The notes under the pieces: model-generated | The model's database searches: none | Told to the model about the DNA's origin: nothing | The model's input: the letters and a program-made list of their open reading frames with translations, nothing else | Origin: an uncultured Lachnospiraceae bacterium | GTDB lineage: Bacteria; Bacillota; Clostridia; Lachnospirales; Lachnospiraceae | DNA length: 13,341 nt | Assembly (NCBI GenBank): GCA_947651335.1 | Contig: CANSYV010000006.1 | Location: 1 to 13,341, forward strand | Reading direction: 5' to 3' | Shown here: one piece after another, positions 1 through 6,629 of the stretch | Layout: each line of letters opens with the position of its first letter | Numbering within the stretch: the first letter of the stretch is position 1 | Made by a program: the position numbers and the translations under genes

Positions 1-1323
1 TACACGAAACTTTCTCTCGTTGACAATCATGTAATCCAGATTTTTTACCTGACATCCAAACACACCTTCTACCGATGCGCCTTTCAGAAGACTCCTCACA
101 ATCAGACAGGTGTTGCCCCACTGTTCTAATTTCATGTTTGCATTGGAGCCCAGTACATAGACGCCCTCATTGATTTTGGCATTCAGCGGTTTTAACGCGT
201 CCCTGCACTCTACTTCCACATTCTTTGAGGGAGAGATCACCTGATTGGTATCCGCATAGGTCTGAAGGGTTTCATCGGACATCAAAACATTCATCAAATC
301 CATGGCATCTTCCAGATGTTCTGCTTTTACCCCCACACCATACCCGTTCATTGATAGTACCGGCATCTGTCCAAGTTTGGTTGGAAATCCGATTACCTTC
401 AGATTAAAATCAACATCTCCATAGGCGGTATCCGCATTGGCCGCCGCCCAGTAGGCCATCACAATAGGTGTCTTCTGAGCCAGGAAATCCGGTCCCTCCC
501 CTTCAATTGCCTCATACGTGTAGGCTGTCTTGGCATCAATGTATCCCAGGTCAATCATCTCCTGCAGATATTCAAACCCGGCACGCATATAGTCACTGTA
601 TTTTGCCTCGCCGCTGTTCAGAGCCGCAATCTCCTCGTCTGTGGTATCCCCATTGTACAAATCCGCATATGCCTGAGCCAGAACAAAGTTTTCCAGCCAC
701 CAGCGGTTAGCCCCAATAGGTGTTTCAATCCCGTTTTCTTTAAAAACTCTGCAGCATTCCAGCAGGTCATCCGGCGTCTGAGGCAGTTCCAAATCATAGT
801 CGTCAAACATATCCTGATTCACAAACAAACCATAGGACACCACCTCCTGGGGAATGGCCACAAGTTTTCCATTCACCATGTTAGCGGCTTTCACAACTTC
901 CCGCAGATTTTTCACGTTATCAAGGCCGGACAGGTCTGCCAGCTGGCCTTCGTCCCCCAGCACCTGAATGGTATCCGGGTTGAGCAGATATACGTCATCC
1001 ATGTTGCTGCGCACACGGTCAAAAGCCACATCATCATAGGTTTTCTCTTTATAATCTTCTGCTGTATACGCCCTGTATTCCCCCCGCAGGTCCAGCTTCT
1101 CCTCTGCCTCCATAATGGATATTTCCTGTGCAGTCCTGGCCACATTTCCCGCATTGGGATTGGACTTTTCCACAGGCGTAAACAGATTGACAACTTTTTG
1201 CACCCCTTGGTCTTCTTGAATCAGATTCGTATCCAGAGTCTCCTCTTTGGCACAGGAGGCAGTGGCAAAAACCGCAGCCCCCGCAAGCAAAACAGCCGAA
1301 ACTTTTATAAAGTTCCTTTTCAT
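1..1323 (-). CDS. Extracellular solute-binding lipoprotein, family 1-like (partial, C-terminus off left edge)
   Basis: The reading frame starts at ATG 1323 and stays open for 441 codons to base 1, so the C-terminus is missing. The N-terminus (MKRNFIKVSAVLLAGAAVF, then ATASC) is a lipoprotein signal peptide with a probable lipidated Cys near residue 24. It is followed by a polar stretch and a long mixed alpha/beta body. The segments MVNGKLVAIPQEV, YGLFVNQDMFDDY, LPQTPDDLLECC and KTPIVMAYWAA are typical of the sugar/oligosaccharide-type binding proteins of ABC importers (SBP family 1). It should sit outside the membrane, bind a small solute (identity not predictable), and pass it to a permease or to a sensor. 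The ribosome binding site AAGGAG lies inside the end of the upstream kinase gene, and only 5 bases separate the two genes, so they are co-transcribed. No permease or ATPase gene is visible, so a sensory role with the kinase is as likely as transport. Possible C-terminal fusion cannot be excluded. Confidence 0.85.
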   Translation of the reverse strand, partial: MKRNFIKVSAVLLAGAAVFATASCAKEETLDTNLIQEDQGVQKVVNLFTPVEKSNPNAGNVARTAQEISIMEAEEKLDLRGEYRAYTAEDYKEKTYDDVAFDRVRSNMDDVYLLNPDTIQVLGDEGQLADLSGLDNVKNLREVVKAANMVNGKLVAIPQEVVSYGLFVNQDMFDDYDLELPQTPDDLLECCRVFKENGIETPIGANRWWLENFVLAQAYADLYNGDTTDEEIAALNSGEAKYSDYMRAGFEYLQEMIDLGYIDAKTAYTYEAIEGEGPDFLAQKTPIVMAYWAAANADTAYGDVDFNLKVIGFPTKLGQMPVLSMNGYGVGVKAEHLEDAMDLMNVLMSDETLQTYADTNQVISPSKNVEVECRDALKPLNAKINEGVYVLGSNANMKLEQWGNTCLIVRSLLKGASVEGVFGCQVKNLDYMIVNERKFRV

Positions 1324-1328
1324 GGTTA

Positions 1329-3911
1329 CTATTTCTCCTTCAAATATTTATACAATGTTTTCCTTACAATATCCATATCAATGGGTTTTGCTATATGGTC
1401 ATTCATACCCGCGTCTTTTGCATCTCTCACATCCTCCGCAAAGGCATTTGCCGTCATGGCAATAATCGGTATGGTTTCCGCGTCTTCCCGCTCCAGTGAC
1501 CGGATTGCCAGGGTTGCCTCATAGCCGTTCATAACAGGCATCTGCACATCCATCAAAACAGCATCGAATGTTCCCGGAGGAGCGTTTTTGAAAGCTTCCA
1601 CTGCCAGATAGCCGTTTTCTGCAATGTGGCAGACTGCCCCCTCCACCTCCAGCAGTTCTTCCAGAATCTCTGAATTAATCTCATTATCCTCTGCCACCAG
1701 GAAATGCACCCCTTTCAGACTGTGCTCTTTTGCGTTTTCCGACGCCTGTATTTCCTGGTCATGGGCTGTATTGATCTCAAAAATCTTTTCTTTAAATGCA
1801 GACACAAAAAACGGCTTTGTGAGAAATCCCTGAATCCCTGCCCGGACGGCCTCTTCTTCTATGTCACCCCAGTCAAGTGCACTCAGGAGCAGAACAAGTG
1901 TGCTGTCTGGGACAATCTTTCGTATGCGCCTTGCTGTCTCTATTCCATCCATATCCGGCATTTTCCAGTCCAGAATAATCACGTCATAATGCTCTCCCAT
2001 CTCCTGGACACTGCGTATCCGGCAGAGAGCATCTTCCCCGCAAAACGCCAGTTCTGTCTGTACACCGGCATCTTCCATAAGCATCTGGATATTTCTGCCC
2101 ATATCCTCCTCATCGTCCACCGCGAGAATCCGGCGGATTTTGTTCTCCCGCCAGAACTGCTCATCTGACTTCCCATCCGGAATGCGAAGCTCCAGTTCAA
2201 CAATAAACAGACTTCCCTTATCCACCTGGCTGGACACCTGTATGGTGCCGCCCATAAGCTCCACAATATTTTTTGTGATTGCCATGCCAAGGCCGGTCCC
2301 CTGGACTTTATTGGTGGTGCTGTTTTCCGCCCGGGTAAATGCGTCAAAAATCACCGCAAGGTAATCCTGGCTCATGCCATACCCGTTATCTTCCACCTCA
2401 ATCCGGATGCGTTCATACTGGCTGGAATGCTGCCCCAGCCCGATAATGCGCAGCCATATGTTTCCACCCTCCTGGGTATATTTCACGGCATTGGACAGCA
2501 GATTGATGAGAATCTGGTTAATCCTCGTCTCATCACCGATTAAATGCTCCTGCTTCACACCGCTGACCAGAACCTCAAATTCCTGGCCCTTTTCTCTGGC
2601 CATGGGCCGGATAATGGCATCTACAGAGGAAACCATATTGCTCAGGGTAAACTCCCCGATGGTGAGCACCACTTTTCCGCTCTCAATTTTAGAGACATCC
2701 AGCACATCATTGATCAGGCTCAGAAGATGCTGGCCGGAGGCAGTGATTTTCTTCGTATATTCTCTGACTTTTCCAGGATTATCCGCATCCTTTGCAAGCA
2801 ATGTGGTAAATCCCAGAATTGCATTCATCGGAGTCCGGATATCATGGGACATATTCGATAAAAATGTGGTCTTCGAACTGCTGGCAATCTGCGCCGCCTG
2901 CAGCGCCTCAGCCAGCTGCTGATTATGAAGCTCCCTTTCCCGCTCCTGTTCTTTTCGATATCTCATCTGCTGTCTGTTATTCAGAAAATATAAAATACAA
3001 CAGATCACAAATGCCGCCAGCATTACAAAGACCACAATAAAGATATTCTGGTTTACTGCGTCCCCTTCACGCTGAATGGCCTCTATGGGCACATAGCCCA
3101 CCAGATAGACAGCCCCCTCATTGACGGCCCACATATAAATCAGCGAATCTTTCTGCTGAATCGTATGGTAAAACATAATATCCCGCTGAGCCCCGATGCA
3201 CTGCGAGACTTCTTCCTGAATCTCTGGTTCAAGAATCAAATTAGCACGGTAAAAGTCATTCAAATCCAGATGGCCCAGTGTCCGCTCCTTCAGCCCCTTG
3301 GGTTTTAACACAAACCTGCGGCTTTTTGCATCCATAATATAGAGAGTCGCTTTCCGGTTATAAAAACTTCTGGGCAGTGCCTCATCAAAAGACTCATAGA
3401 TATATTCTATGTAAAGCACCGCCGTCTCTCTACCATTTCTGATCACCGGACATTTGATTGTATATGCCCAGGTTCCCATATCATTCAAATACGAAGTGGA
3501 AACAGGCAGGCCGCCCACGGACTTTCCCGATGAGAAGTCCAGTTCCTCTGCTGTAAATTCTTCCCCTGTATTCGAAACCCCTTTCGTCTTCCCTTCTGCG
3601 ATATAGGAAAGTTTTACCATCGTCTCGCTGCCGCTGTACGACTGGATGAACTCTTCTGGGTTTTCCATAATCGAGACTTCCTGCGCGATCAGTTTCTGGA
3701 ACTCCGCTTCCTTATCCAAAATAGCCTCTATCGTACCCCTGACCAGTTCCAGGCTCTCACTTAAATTGCTGATCGCTGATTGAGACATTTCCGACGAGAT
3801 TCTCCTGGCAACAAAATAAACAATGGTTCCTAAAATACAAAAAGTCAGCAGAATGGACAGAATCAGACCGGGACCATTCCCGCTCCTTCCCTTTTTATGT
3901 CTCTTTTTCAC
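1329..3911 (-). CDS. Membrane hybrid sensor histidine kinase with two receiver domains
   Basis: An 860-residue protein. I place the start at GTG 3911 because a near-perfect ribosome binding site (AAAGGTGA) precedes it by 8 bases; the frame is open 21 codons further upstream but without such a site. Order: TM1 about 14-36; an extracytoplasmic sensor region of about 250 residues that looks like a Cache-type double-PAS fold (inference from spacing and strands); TM2 about 288-310; a Glu/Gln/Arg-rich coiled coil; HisKA with MSHDIRTPMN and phospho-His about 356; HATPase_c with N box (NLLSNAVKYT), DNGYG near 508 and GTGLG near 538; REC1 with phospho-Asp about 648 (ILDWKMPDMDG) and Lys in LTKPF; REC2 with phospho-Asp about 788 (LMDVQMPVMNG), MTANAF and AKPID. 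All kinase and receiver residues needed for activity are present. There is no DNA-binding or other output domain, and no HPt domain or separate response regulator in the window, so the output partner is unknown. It is transcribed with the downstream solute-binding lipoprotein, which may present the ligand. Confidence 0.93.
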   Translation of the reverse strand: MKKRHKKGRSGNGPGLILSILLTFCILGTIVYFVARRISSEMSQSAISNLSESLELVRGTIEAILDKEAEFQKLIAQEVSIMENPEEFIQSYSGSETMVKLSYIAEGKTKGVSNTGEEFTAEELDFSSGKSVGGLPVSTSYLNDMGTWAYTIKCPVIRNGRETAVLYIEYIYESFDEALPRSFYNRKATLYIMDAKSRRFVLKPKGLKERTLGHLDLNDFYRANLILEPEIQEEVSQCIGAQRDIMFYHTIQQKDSLIYMWAVNEGAVYLVGYVPIEAIQREGDAVNQNIFIVVFVMLAAFVICCILYFLNNRQQMRYRKEQERERELHNQQLAEALQAAQIASSSKTTFLSNMSHDIRTPMNAILGFTTLLAKDADNPGKVREYTKKITASGQHLLSLINDVLDVSKIESGKVVLTIGEFTLSNMVSSVDAIIRPMAREKGQEFEVLVSGVKQEHLIGDETRINQILINLLSNAVKYTQEGGNIWLRIIGLGQHSSQYERIRIEVEDNGYGMSQDYLAVIFDAFTRAENSTTNKVQGTGLGMAITKNIVELMGGTIQVSSQVDKGSLFIVELELRIPDGKSDEQFWRENKIRRILAVDDEEDMGRNIQMLMEDAGVQTELAFCGEDALCRIRSVQEMGEHYDVIILDWKMPDMDGIETARRIRKIVPDSTLVLLLSALDWGDIEEEAVRAGIQGFLTKPFFVSAFKEKIFEINTAHDQEIQASENAKEHSLKGVHFLVAEDNEINSEILEELLEVEGAVCHIAENGYLAVEAFKNAPPGTFDAVLMDVQMPVMNGYEATLAIRSLEREDAETIPIIAMTANAFAEDVRDAKDAGMNDHIAKPIDMDIVRKTLYKYLKEK

Positions 3912-3935
3912 TTTCAGAATCACCTTTTTACTTAT

Positions 3936-3964
3936 ATTATATCTTGAAATATTACAATACTCTA
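3936..3964 (-). promoter_or_regulatory. Putative promoter of the kinase/solute-binding-protein operon
   Basis: Read on the minus strand, a perfect TATAAT lies at 3941-3936. With a 17-base spacer the -35 position (3964-3959) reads TAGAGT, which is a poor match to TTGACA. The predicted RNA start is near 3929, giving a leader of only about 18 bases that just holds the ribosome binding site. A good -10 with a bad -35 suggests dependence on an activator. The inverted repeat at 3960-3982 covers that -35. Confidence 0.55.
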
Positions 3965-3982
3965 ATAATATCATTATTAGAG
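3960..3982. repeat. Perfect 10-bp inverted repeat, likely operator
   Basis: Arms CTCTAATAAT (3960-3969) and ATTATTAGAG (3973-3982) are exact reverse complements around a 3-base centre, ATC. It overlaps and extends upstream of the weak -35 of the kinase operon and lies about 60 bases upstream of the divergent acetyltransferase promoter. Its length and dyad symmetry fit a dimeric transcription factor site. There is no T-run after either arm, so it is not a rho-independent terminator. The factor is unknown. Confidence 0.6.
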
Positions 3983-4038
3983 GGCAAAGTCAAAACAATA
4001 TATGAATATCCTCTGCATAGACATGCATCAGGTACTTC

Positions 4039-4067
4039 TTGAAAGAAACGCTGTACTGTGATAAAAT
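4039..4067 (+). promoter_or_regulatory. Sigma-A-type promoter of the GNAT acetyltransferase gene
   Basis: TTGAAA (4039-4044) and TAAAAT (4062-4067) are separated by exactly 17 bases, each matching the vegetative consensus at 5 of 6 positions. The predicted start near 4075 gives a leader of about 70 bases ending in the strong GAGGAGGGG ribosome binding site before ATG 4143. The leader contains GCCGCGGGTTTGGA (4084-4097), which recurs in the AraC gene leader. Confidence 0.7.
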
Positions 4068-4142
4068 GGTGCAAAATTCAGATGCCGCGGGTTTGGACAA
4101 AACAAACAAAACGGGTAATTATGAAAAAGAGGAGGGGTTTCC

Positions 4143-4889
4143 ATGCAGGCTTACATAAAAACCATAGAAGATCTTTCCCTGAATGCCTGGCCTTCACACC
4201 AGCTTCAGGTATATGACGGATGGCTGCTGCGCTTTTCCCACTTCTACACCCACCGGACAAACTCTGTGGAACAGATTGGAACTTCCAGCATCCCTCTGGA
4301 TGTGAAAATCCCCTATTGTGAAAGTATCTATAATCACTGGGGAACTCCCTGCATTTTCAAAATCACACCGCTGATTGACCCGGAATTCGACCTGCTTCTG
4401 AAAAAGCGGGGATACCAGACCGCGCACCCCACCCAGGTGAAGGTAATGGATTTAAAAGATTTTTCCTTCCAGCCGGAAACAGATGTGGAGCTGGATAAGG
4501 ATATCAGCTGGGAGTGGCTGGATGCCCTGTTCTCCCTGAAGGGAACCACCAGCCGGATACACCGCAGAATCGTTCCCACCATGTATGCTGCCATCCCAAA
4601 AGACACCATCGCCGCGGCCGTGGTCCGGAAAGGCCGCATTGCCGCCATCGGACTGGGAATTCTGGACAGAGACCACATCGGACTGTATGCCATCCATGTG
4701 GACCCCTTCTACCGCCGACAGCACCTGGCACGCTCCATCTGTATCCGCATATTAAATGAGGGAATCCGCCAGGGCGCGCGGCACGCCTACCTGCAGGTGC
4801 TGCCTGACAATGTATCTGCCAAAAATCTTTACAGCAGTCTCGGATTTTCGGACCTTTATTCTTATTGGTTTCGGTTGAAGCGGGTGTGA
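4143..4889 (+). CDS. GNAT-family N-acetyltransferase
   Basis: A 248-residue protein that should transfer an acetyl group from acetyl-CoA to an amine of an unidentified substrate. The N-terminal half begins with the conserved pattern LSLNAWPSHQ, then YDGWLLRFSHFYTHRTNSVE, which marks a recurring Firmicute/proteobacterial GNAT subfamily in which a partly degenerate first domain precedes the catalytic one. The C-terminal half (about 155-245) is the classic GNAT fold: the strand with IGLYAIHVDPFYRR, the acetyl-CoA loop RRQHLARS (191-198), LQVLPDNVSAKNLYSSLGF and the closing strand YSYWFRLK. The acetyl-CoA loop normally reads Q/R-x-x-G-x-G/A; here the first Gly is His194, so cofactor binding may be altered or the family variant tolerates it. 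The start at ATG 4143 is set by a strong ribosome binding site 4-12 bases upstream. It has its own promoter; 79 bases separate it from spmB. I see no terminator in that gap, so read-through is possible. Confidence 0.9.
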   Translation: MQAYIKTIEDLSLNAWPSHQLQVYDGWLLRFSHFYTHRTNSVEQIGTSSIPLDVKIPYCESIYNHWGTPCIFKITPLIDPEFDLLLKKRGYQTAHPTQVKVMDLKDFSFQPETDVELDKDISWEWLDALFSLKGTTSRIHRRIVPTMYAAIPKDTIAAAVVRKGRIAAIGLGILDRDHIGLYAIHVDPFYRRQHLARSICIRILNEGIRQGARHAYLQVLPDNVSAKNLYSSLGFSDLYSYWFRLKRV

Positions 4890-4968
4890 GATAAAAGAAA
4901 AATGTTTTCCGGTTCAGATTTCCCCCCAAACCGCATACAATAAAACAACAGCGGCAAAGGGGCAAGCC

Positions 4969-5499
4969 ATGAAATTTCTCCTGTTTTTATCAGAAGTAAC
5001 CATTCCACTGATAATTTTCTACATTATTGCGTTTGGCATTGCGCAGAAAGTAAAAGTCTATGAATCCTTCGTGTCCGGCGCGGCCGAAGGACTGAAAACT
5101 GTGGTAAAAATCCTGCCTACACTAATCGGCCTGATGGTAGCTGTGGGAATCCTGCGGGGCTCCGGTTTCCTGGATATGCTGGGCAATTACCTGGGAAAAA
5201 TTACAGACCCCCTTGGCTTTCCCGCCCCCCTTGTGCCGCTGGCTTTTGTACGCATGTTTTCATCTTCCGCTGCCACCGGGCTGGCACTGGATATATTCAA
5301 GGAATACGGCACAGATTCCCGCATCGGTCTGATTGCCTCCCTGCTTTTGAGCTGTACGGAGACCATATTCTATACTATGTCAGTATATTTTATGACGGCA
5401 AAGATTACAAAGACCCGCTATACTCTCACAGGCGCGCTGCTGTCAACCTTGGCCGGTATTGCCGCCAGTGTGCTGCTGGCCGCCTTCTATGTGCCCTGA
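4969..5499 (+). CDS. spmB: Spore maturation protein B
   Basis: A 176-residue, very hydrophobic protein of the nucleoside-recognition/Gate domain family, matching SpmB in length (about 178 residues in Bacillus subtilis) and in conserved segments: ILPTLIGLMVAVGILRGSG, DPLGFPAPLVPLAFVRMFSS, SAATGLALDIFKEYGTDS and SCTETIFYTMSVYF. About four to five membrane segments are visible. In B. subtilis, SpmA and SpmB act in the mother-cell/forespore membranes during late sporulation and are needed for proper core dehydration and heat resistance. Usually spmA lies directly upstream, often overlapping. Here the upstream gene is the GNAT enzyme, so spmA is absent from this locus. The start at ATG 4969 follows AAAGGGG at a normal distance. 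The gene ends before the stem-loop at 5536-5592. Confidence 0.88.
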   Translation: MKFLLFLSEVTIPLIIFYIIAFGIAQKVKVYESFVSGAAEGLKTVVKILPTLIGLMVAVGILRGSGFLDMLGNYLGKITDPLGFPAPLVPLAFVRMFSSSAATGLALDIFKEYGTDSRIGLIASLLLSCTETIFYTMSVYFMTAKITKTRYTLTGALLSTLAGIAASVLLAAFYVP

Positions 5500-5535
5500 T
5501 ACCATTCACGCCGCCCGCTGTTTTTCAGCAGCTCC

Positions 5536-5592
5536 GAAGTAAGAAAAAAGGTCTGCCGCGGCATAACCACGGCAGACCTTTTTTCTTACTTC
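5536..5592. terminator. Bidirectional rho-independent terminator shared by spmB and the AraC gene
   Basis: Arms 5536-5561 and 5567-5592 form a 26-bp stem around a 5-base loop (5562-5566). The core is AAGGTCTGCCG with a single mismatch (C opposite A on the plus strand). On the minus strand the same position becomes a G-U pair, so the stem is fully paired in the AraC transcript. Each arm carries an A6/T6 run on the outer side of the GC core, giving a U-tract in both directions. The AraC stop codon (5586-5588) lies inside the outer stem. Confidence 0.9.
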
Positions 5593-6458
5593 TTTTCCAC
5601 TGCCAGCCACAGTTCCCAGTAATAATCCGGGTCTGTGGCATTGGCAGACGGATATGCCTCAATCTCCACCCCGCAGGGCTGATACTCACTGTTTAAAAAG
5701 AATTCCTCAAAGATATACTTGTATACCTTCTTGAACGCCTCCGGCATGGCTCCCCTGCATGGAAATACCGCATAAGACGCCGCCGGAAGTGACACCACCT
5801 CAAGGTCCTTATCTATCACAGGCTCCCCGTTATAATGGCATCCAATCCCATAGGGAAAGTCCTCATCCCCCGGCCGGTACTCCAGCGCGATTCCGATAAT
5901 GGAATCTTTAAACACATTATCCCTGTGCACATAACGGGTAATTCTGTCAATGGTACCGTCAGCCGTACATTGTCCCCAGAATGCTGTGATTTCCTGTCCG
6001 TTAATCTCCTTATTCTTCGTAAAACGCTTCCGCTTTACCAGAACATCAAACGCATCCTTCTTCTCGATTCTGTAATCCATTTTTGTCCCTCCGCTGATTA
6101 TCAGTTTTACGGAAAGCCGTGAAAATGACTTGATTACAGCGCCTTTCTTCGCCTGGGTGGGTGTACACCCGTGAAATCTGGTGAATGCCCTGGAAAAACT
6201 CTCCGGTGTATCATATCCATACTTCATGGCAATATCAATCACCTTGGCATTCTCCGCCGCCAGCTCCCTGCCGGCAAGGGCCAGCCTGCGGAACCTCACA
6301 TAATCCCCAAGAGTAAAACCACAGACCACAGAAAACACCCTCTGAAAATGAAAGCTGGAAGAATACGCGCATTTTGCCGCTTCCTCATAATCCACAGGTT
6401 CTGTGATATGGTCTTCCACATAGTCAATCGCCCGGCTGATTCCGGTAATCCAGTCCAT
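5586..6458 (-). CDS. AraC-family regulator with GyrI-like effector-binding domain
   Basis: A 290-residue protein. I choose ATG 6458 because AAAGGAGAGG sits just upstream and because MDWITGISRAIDYVEDHI is the usual N-terminus of this family. The frame is open 55 codons further, but that part is low in family character and contains the promoter. Residues about 8-105 are the AraC double helix-turn-helix, with SSSFHFQRVFSVVCGFTLGD in the first and GYDTPESFSRAFTRFHGCTP in the second. Residues about 125-288 are a GyrI-like/SOUL-type ligand pocket (RKRFTKNKEI, AFWGQC, GIALEYRPGDEDF, PCGVEIEAYP, YYWELWLAVEK). N-terminal DNA binding plus C-terminal effector domain is the Rob/BmrR-like arrangement used to sense amphipathic small molecules. 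The target genes are not evident; autoregulation is plausible. It converges on spmB, with the terminator at its stop codon. Confidence 0.9.
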   Translation of the reverse strand: MDWITGISRAIDYVEDHITEPVDYEEAAKCAYSSSFHFQRVFSVVCGFTLGDYVRFRRLALAGRELAAENAKVIDIAMKYGYDTPESFSRAFTRFHGCTPTQAKKGAVIKSFSRLSVKLIISGGTKMDYRIEKKDAFDVLVKRKRFTKNKEINGQEITAFWGQCTADGTIDRITRYVHRDNVFKDSIIGIALEYRPGDEDFPYGIGCHYNGEPVIDKDLEVVSLPAASYAVFPCRGAMPEAFKKVYKYIFEEFFLNSEYQPCGVEIEAYPSANATDPDYYWELWLAVEKK

Positions 6459-6487
6459 CTTCTGCCTCTCCTTTATCCATTTCGTCA

Positions 6488-6535
6488 CCCGGGCCCGGGC
6501 TCCGTTTTGATTTTTCTCCAAACCCGCGGCGTTTG
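6488..6535 (-). other. Structured leader of the AraC-family gene
   Basis: Between the promoter and the ribosome binding site lie two dyad elements: the 12-base palindrome CCCGGGCCCGGG (6488-6499) and CAAACCCGCGGCGTTTG (6519-6535), which can pair through CAAAC/GTTTG and CGG/CCG with one bulged base. Within the second, GCCGCGGGTTTGGA (minus strand, 6530-6517) is identical to 4084-4097 in the GNAT leader. Function unknown; operator or RNA structure are both possible. Confidence 0.4.
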
Positions 6536-6566
6536 AAGCAGTTTCGCAGTGATCATCTACGAACCC

Positions 6567-6595
6567 AGTATAGCAGAGCGCGCAAAGCGTTTCAT
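6567..6595 (-). promoter_or_regulatory. Putative promoter of the AraC-family gene
   Basis: On the minus strand ATGAAA (6595-6590) and TATACT (6572-6567) are spaced by 17 bases; the -10 matches 5 of 6 and the -35 matches 4 of 6 consensus positions. The predicted transcript starts near 6560 with a leader of about 100 bases. The promoter lies inside the upstream extension of the open frame, supporting the shorter protein start at 6458. Confidence 0.6.
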
Positions 6596-6629
6596 GACTC
6601 CCAGTGCGCAGGGGTGTCAGCATTTATCA

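Noticed and set aside
1704..2168. Long plus-strand frames opposite the kinase gene (also 2374-2922)
   Set aside because: They are antisense shadows of well-conserved kinase and receiver domains and have no family character or ribosome binding sites.
3912..3974. Extension of the kinase frame to ATG 3974
   Set aside because: It overlaps the -10, the -35 region and most of the inverted repeat, while GTG 3911 has a near-perfect ribosome binding site.
6459..6623. N-terminal extension of the AraC-family frame by 55 codons
   Set aside because: It contains the promoter, lacks family similarity, and the internal ATG 6458 has a strong ribosome binding site and the usual N-terminal sequence.
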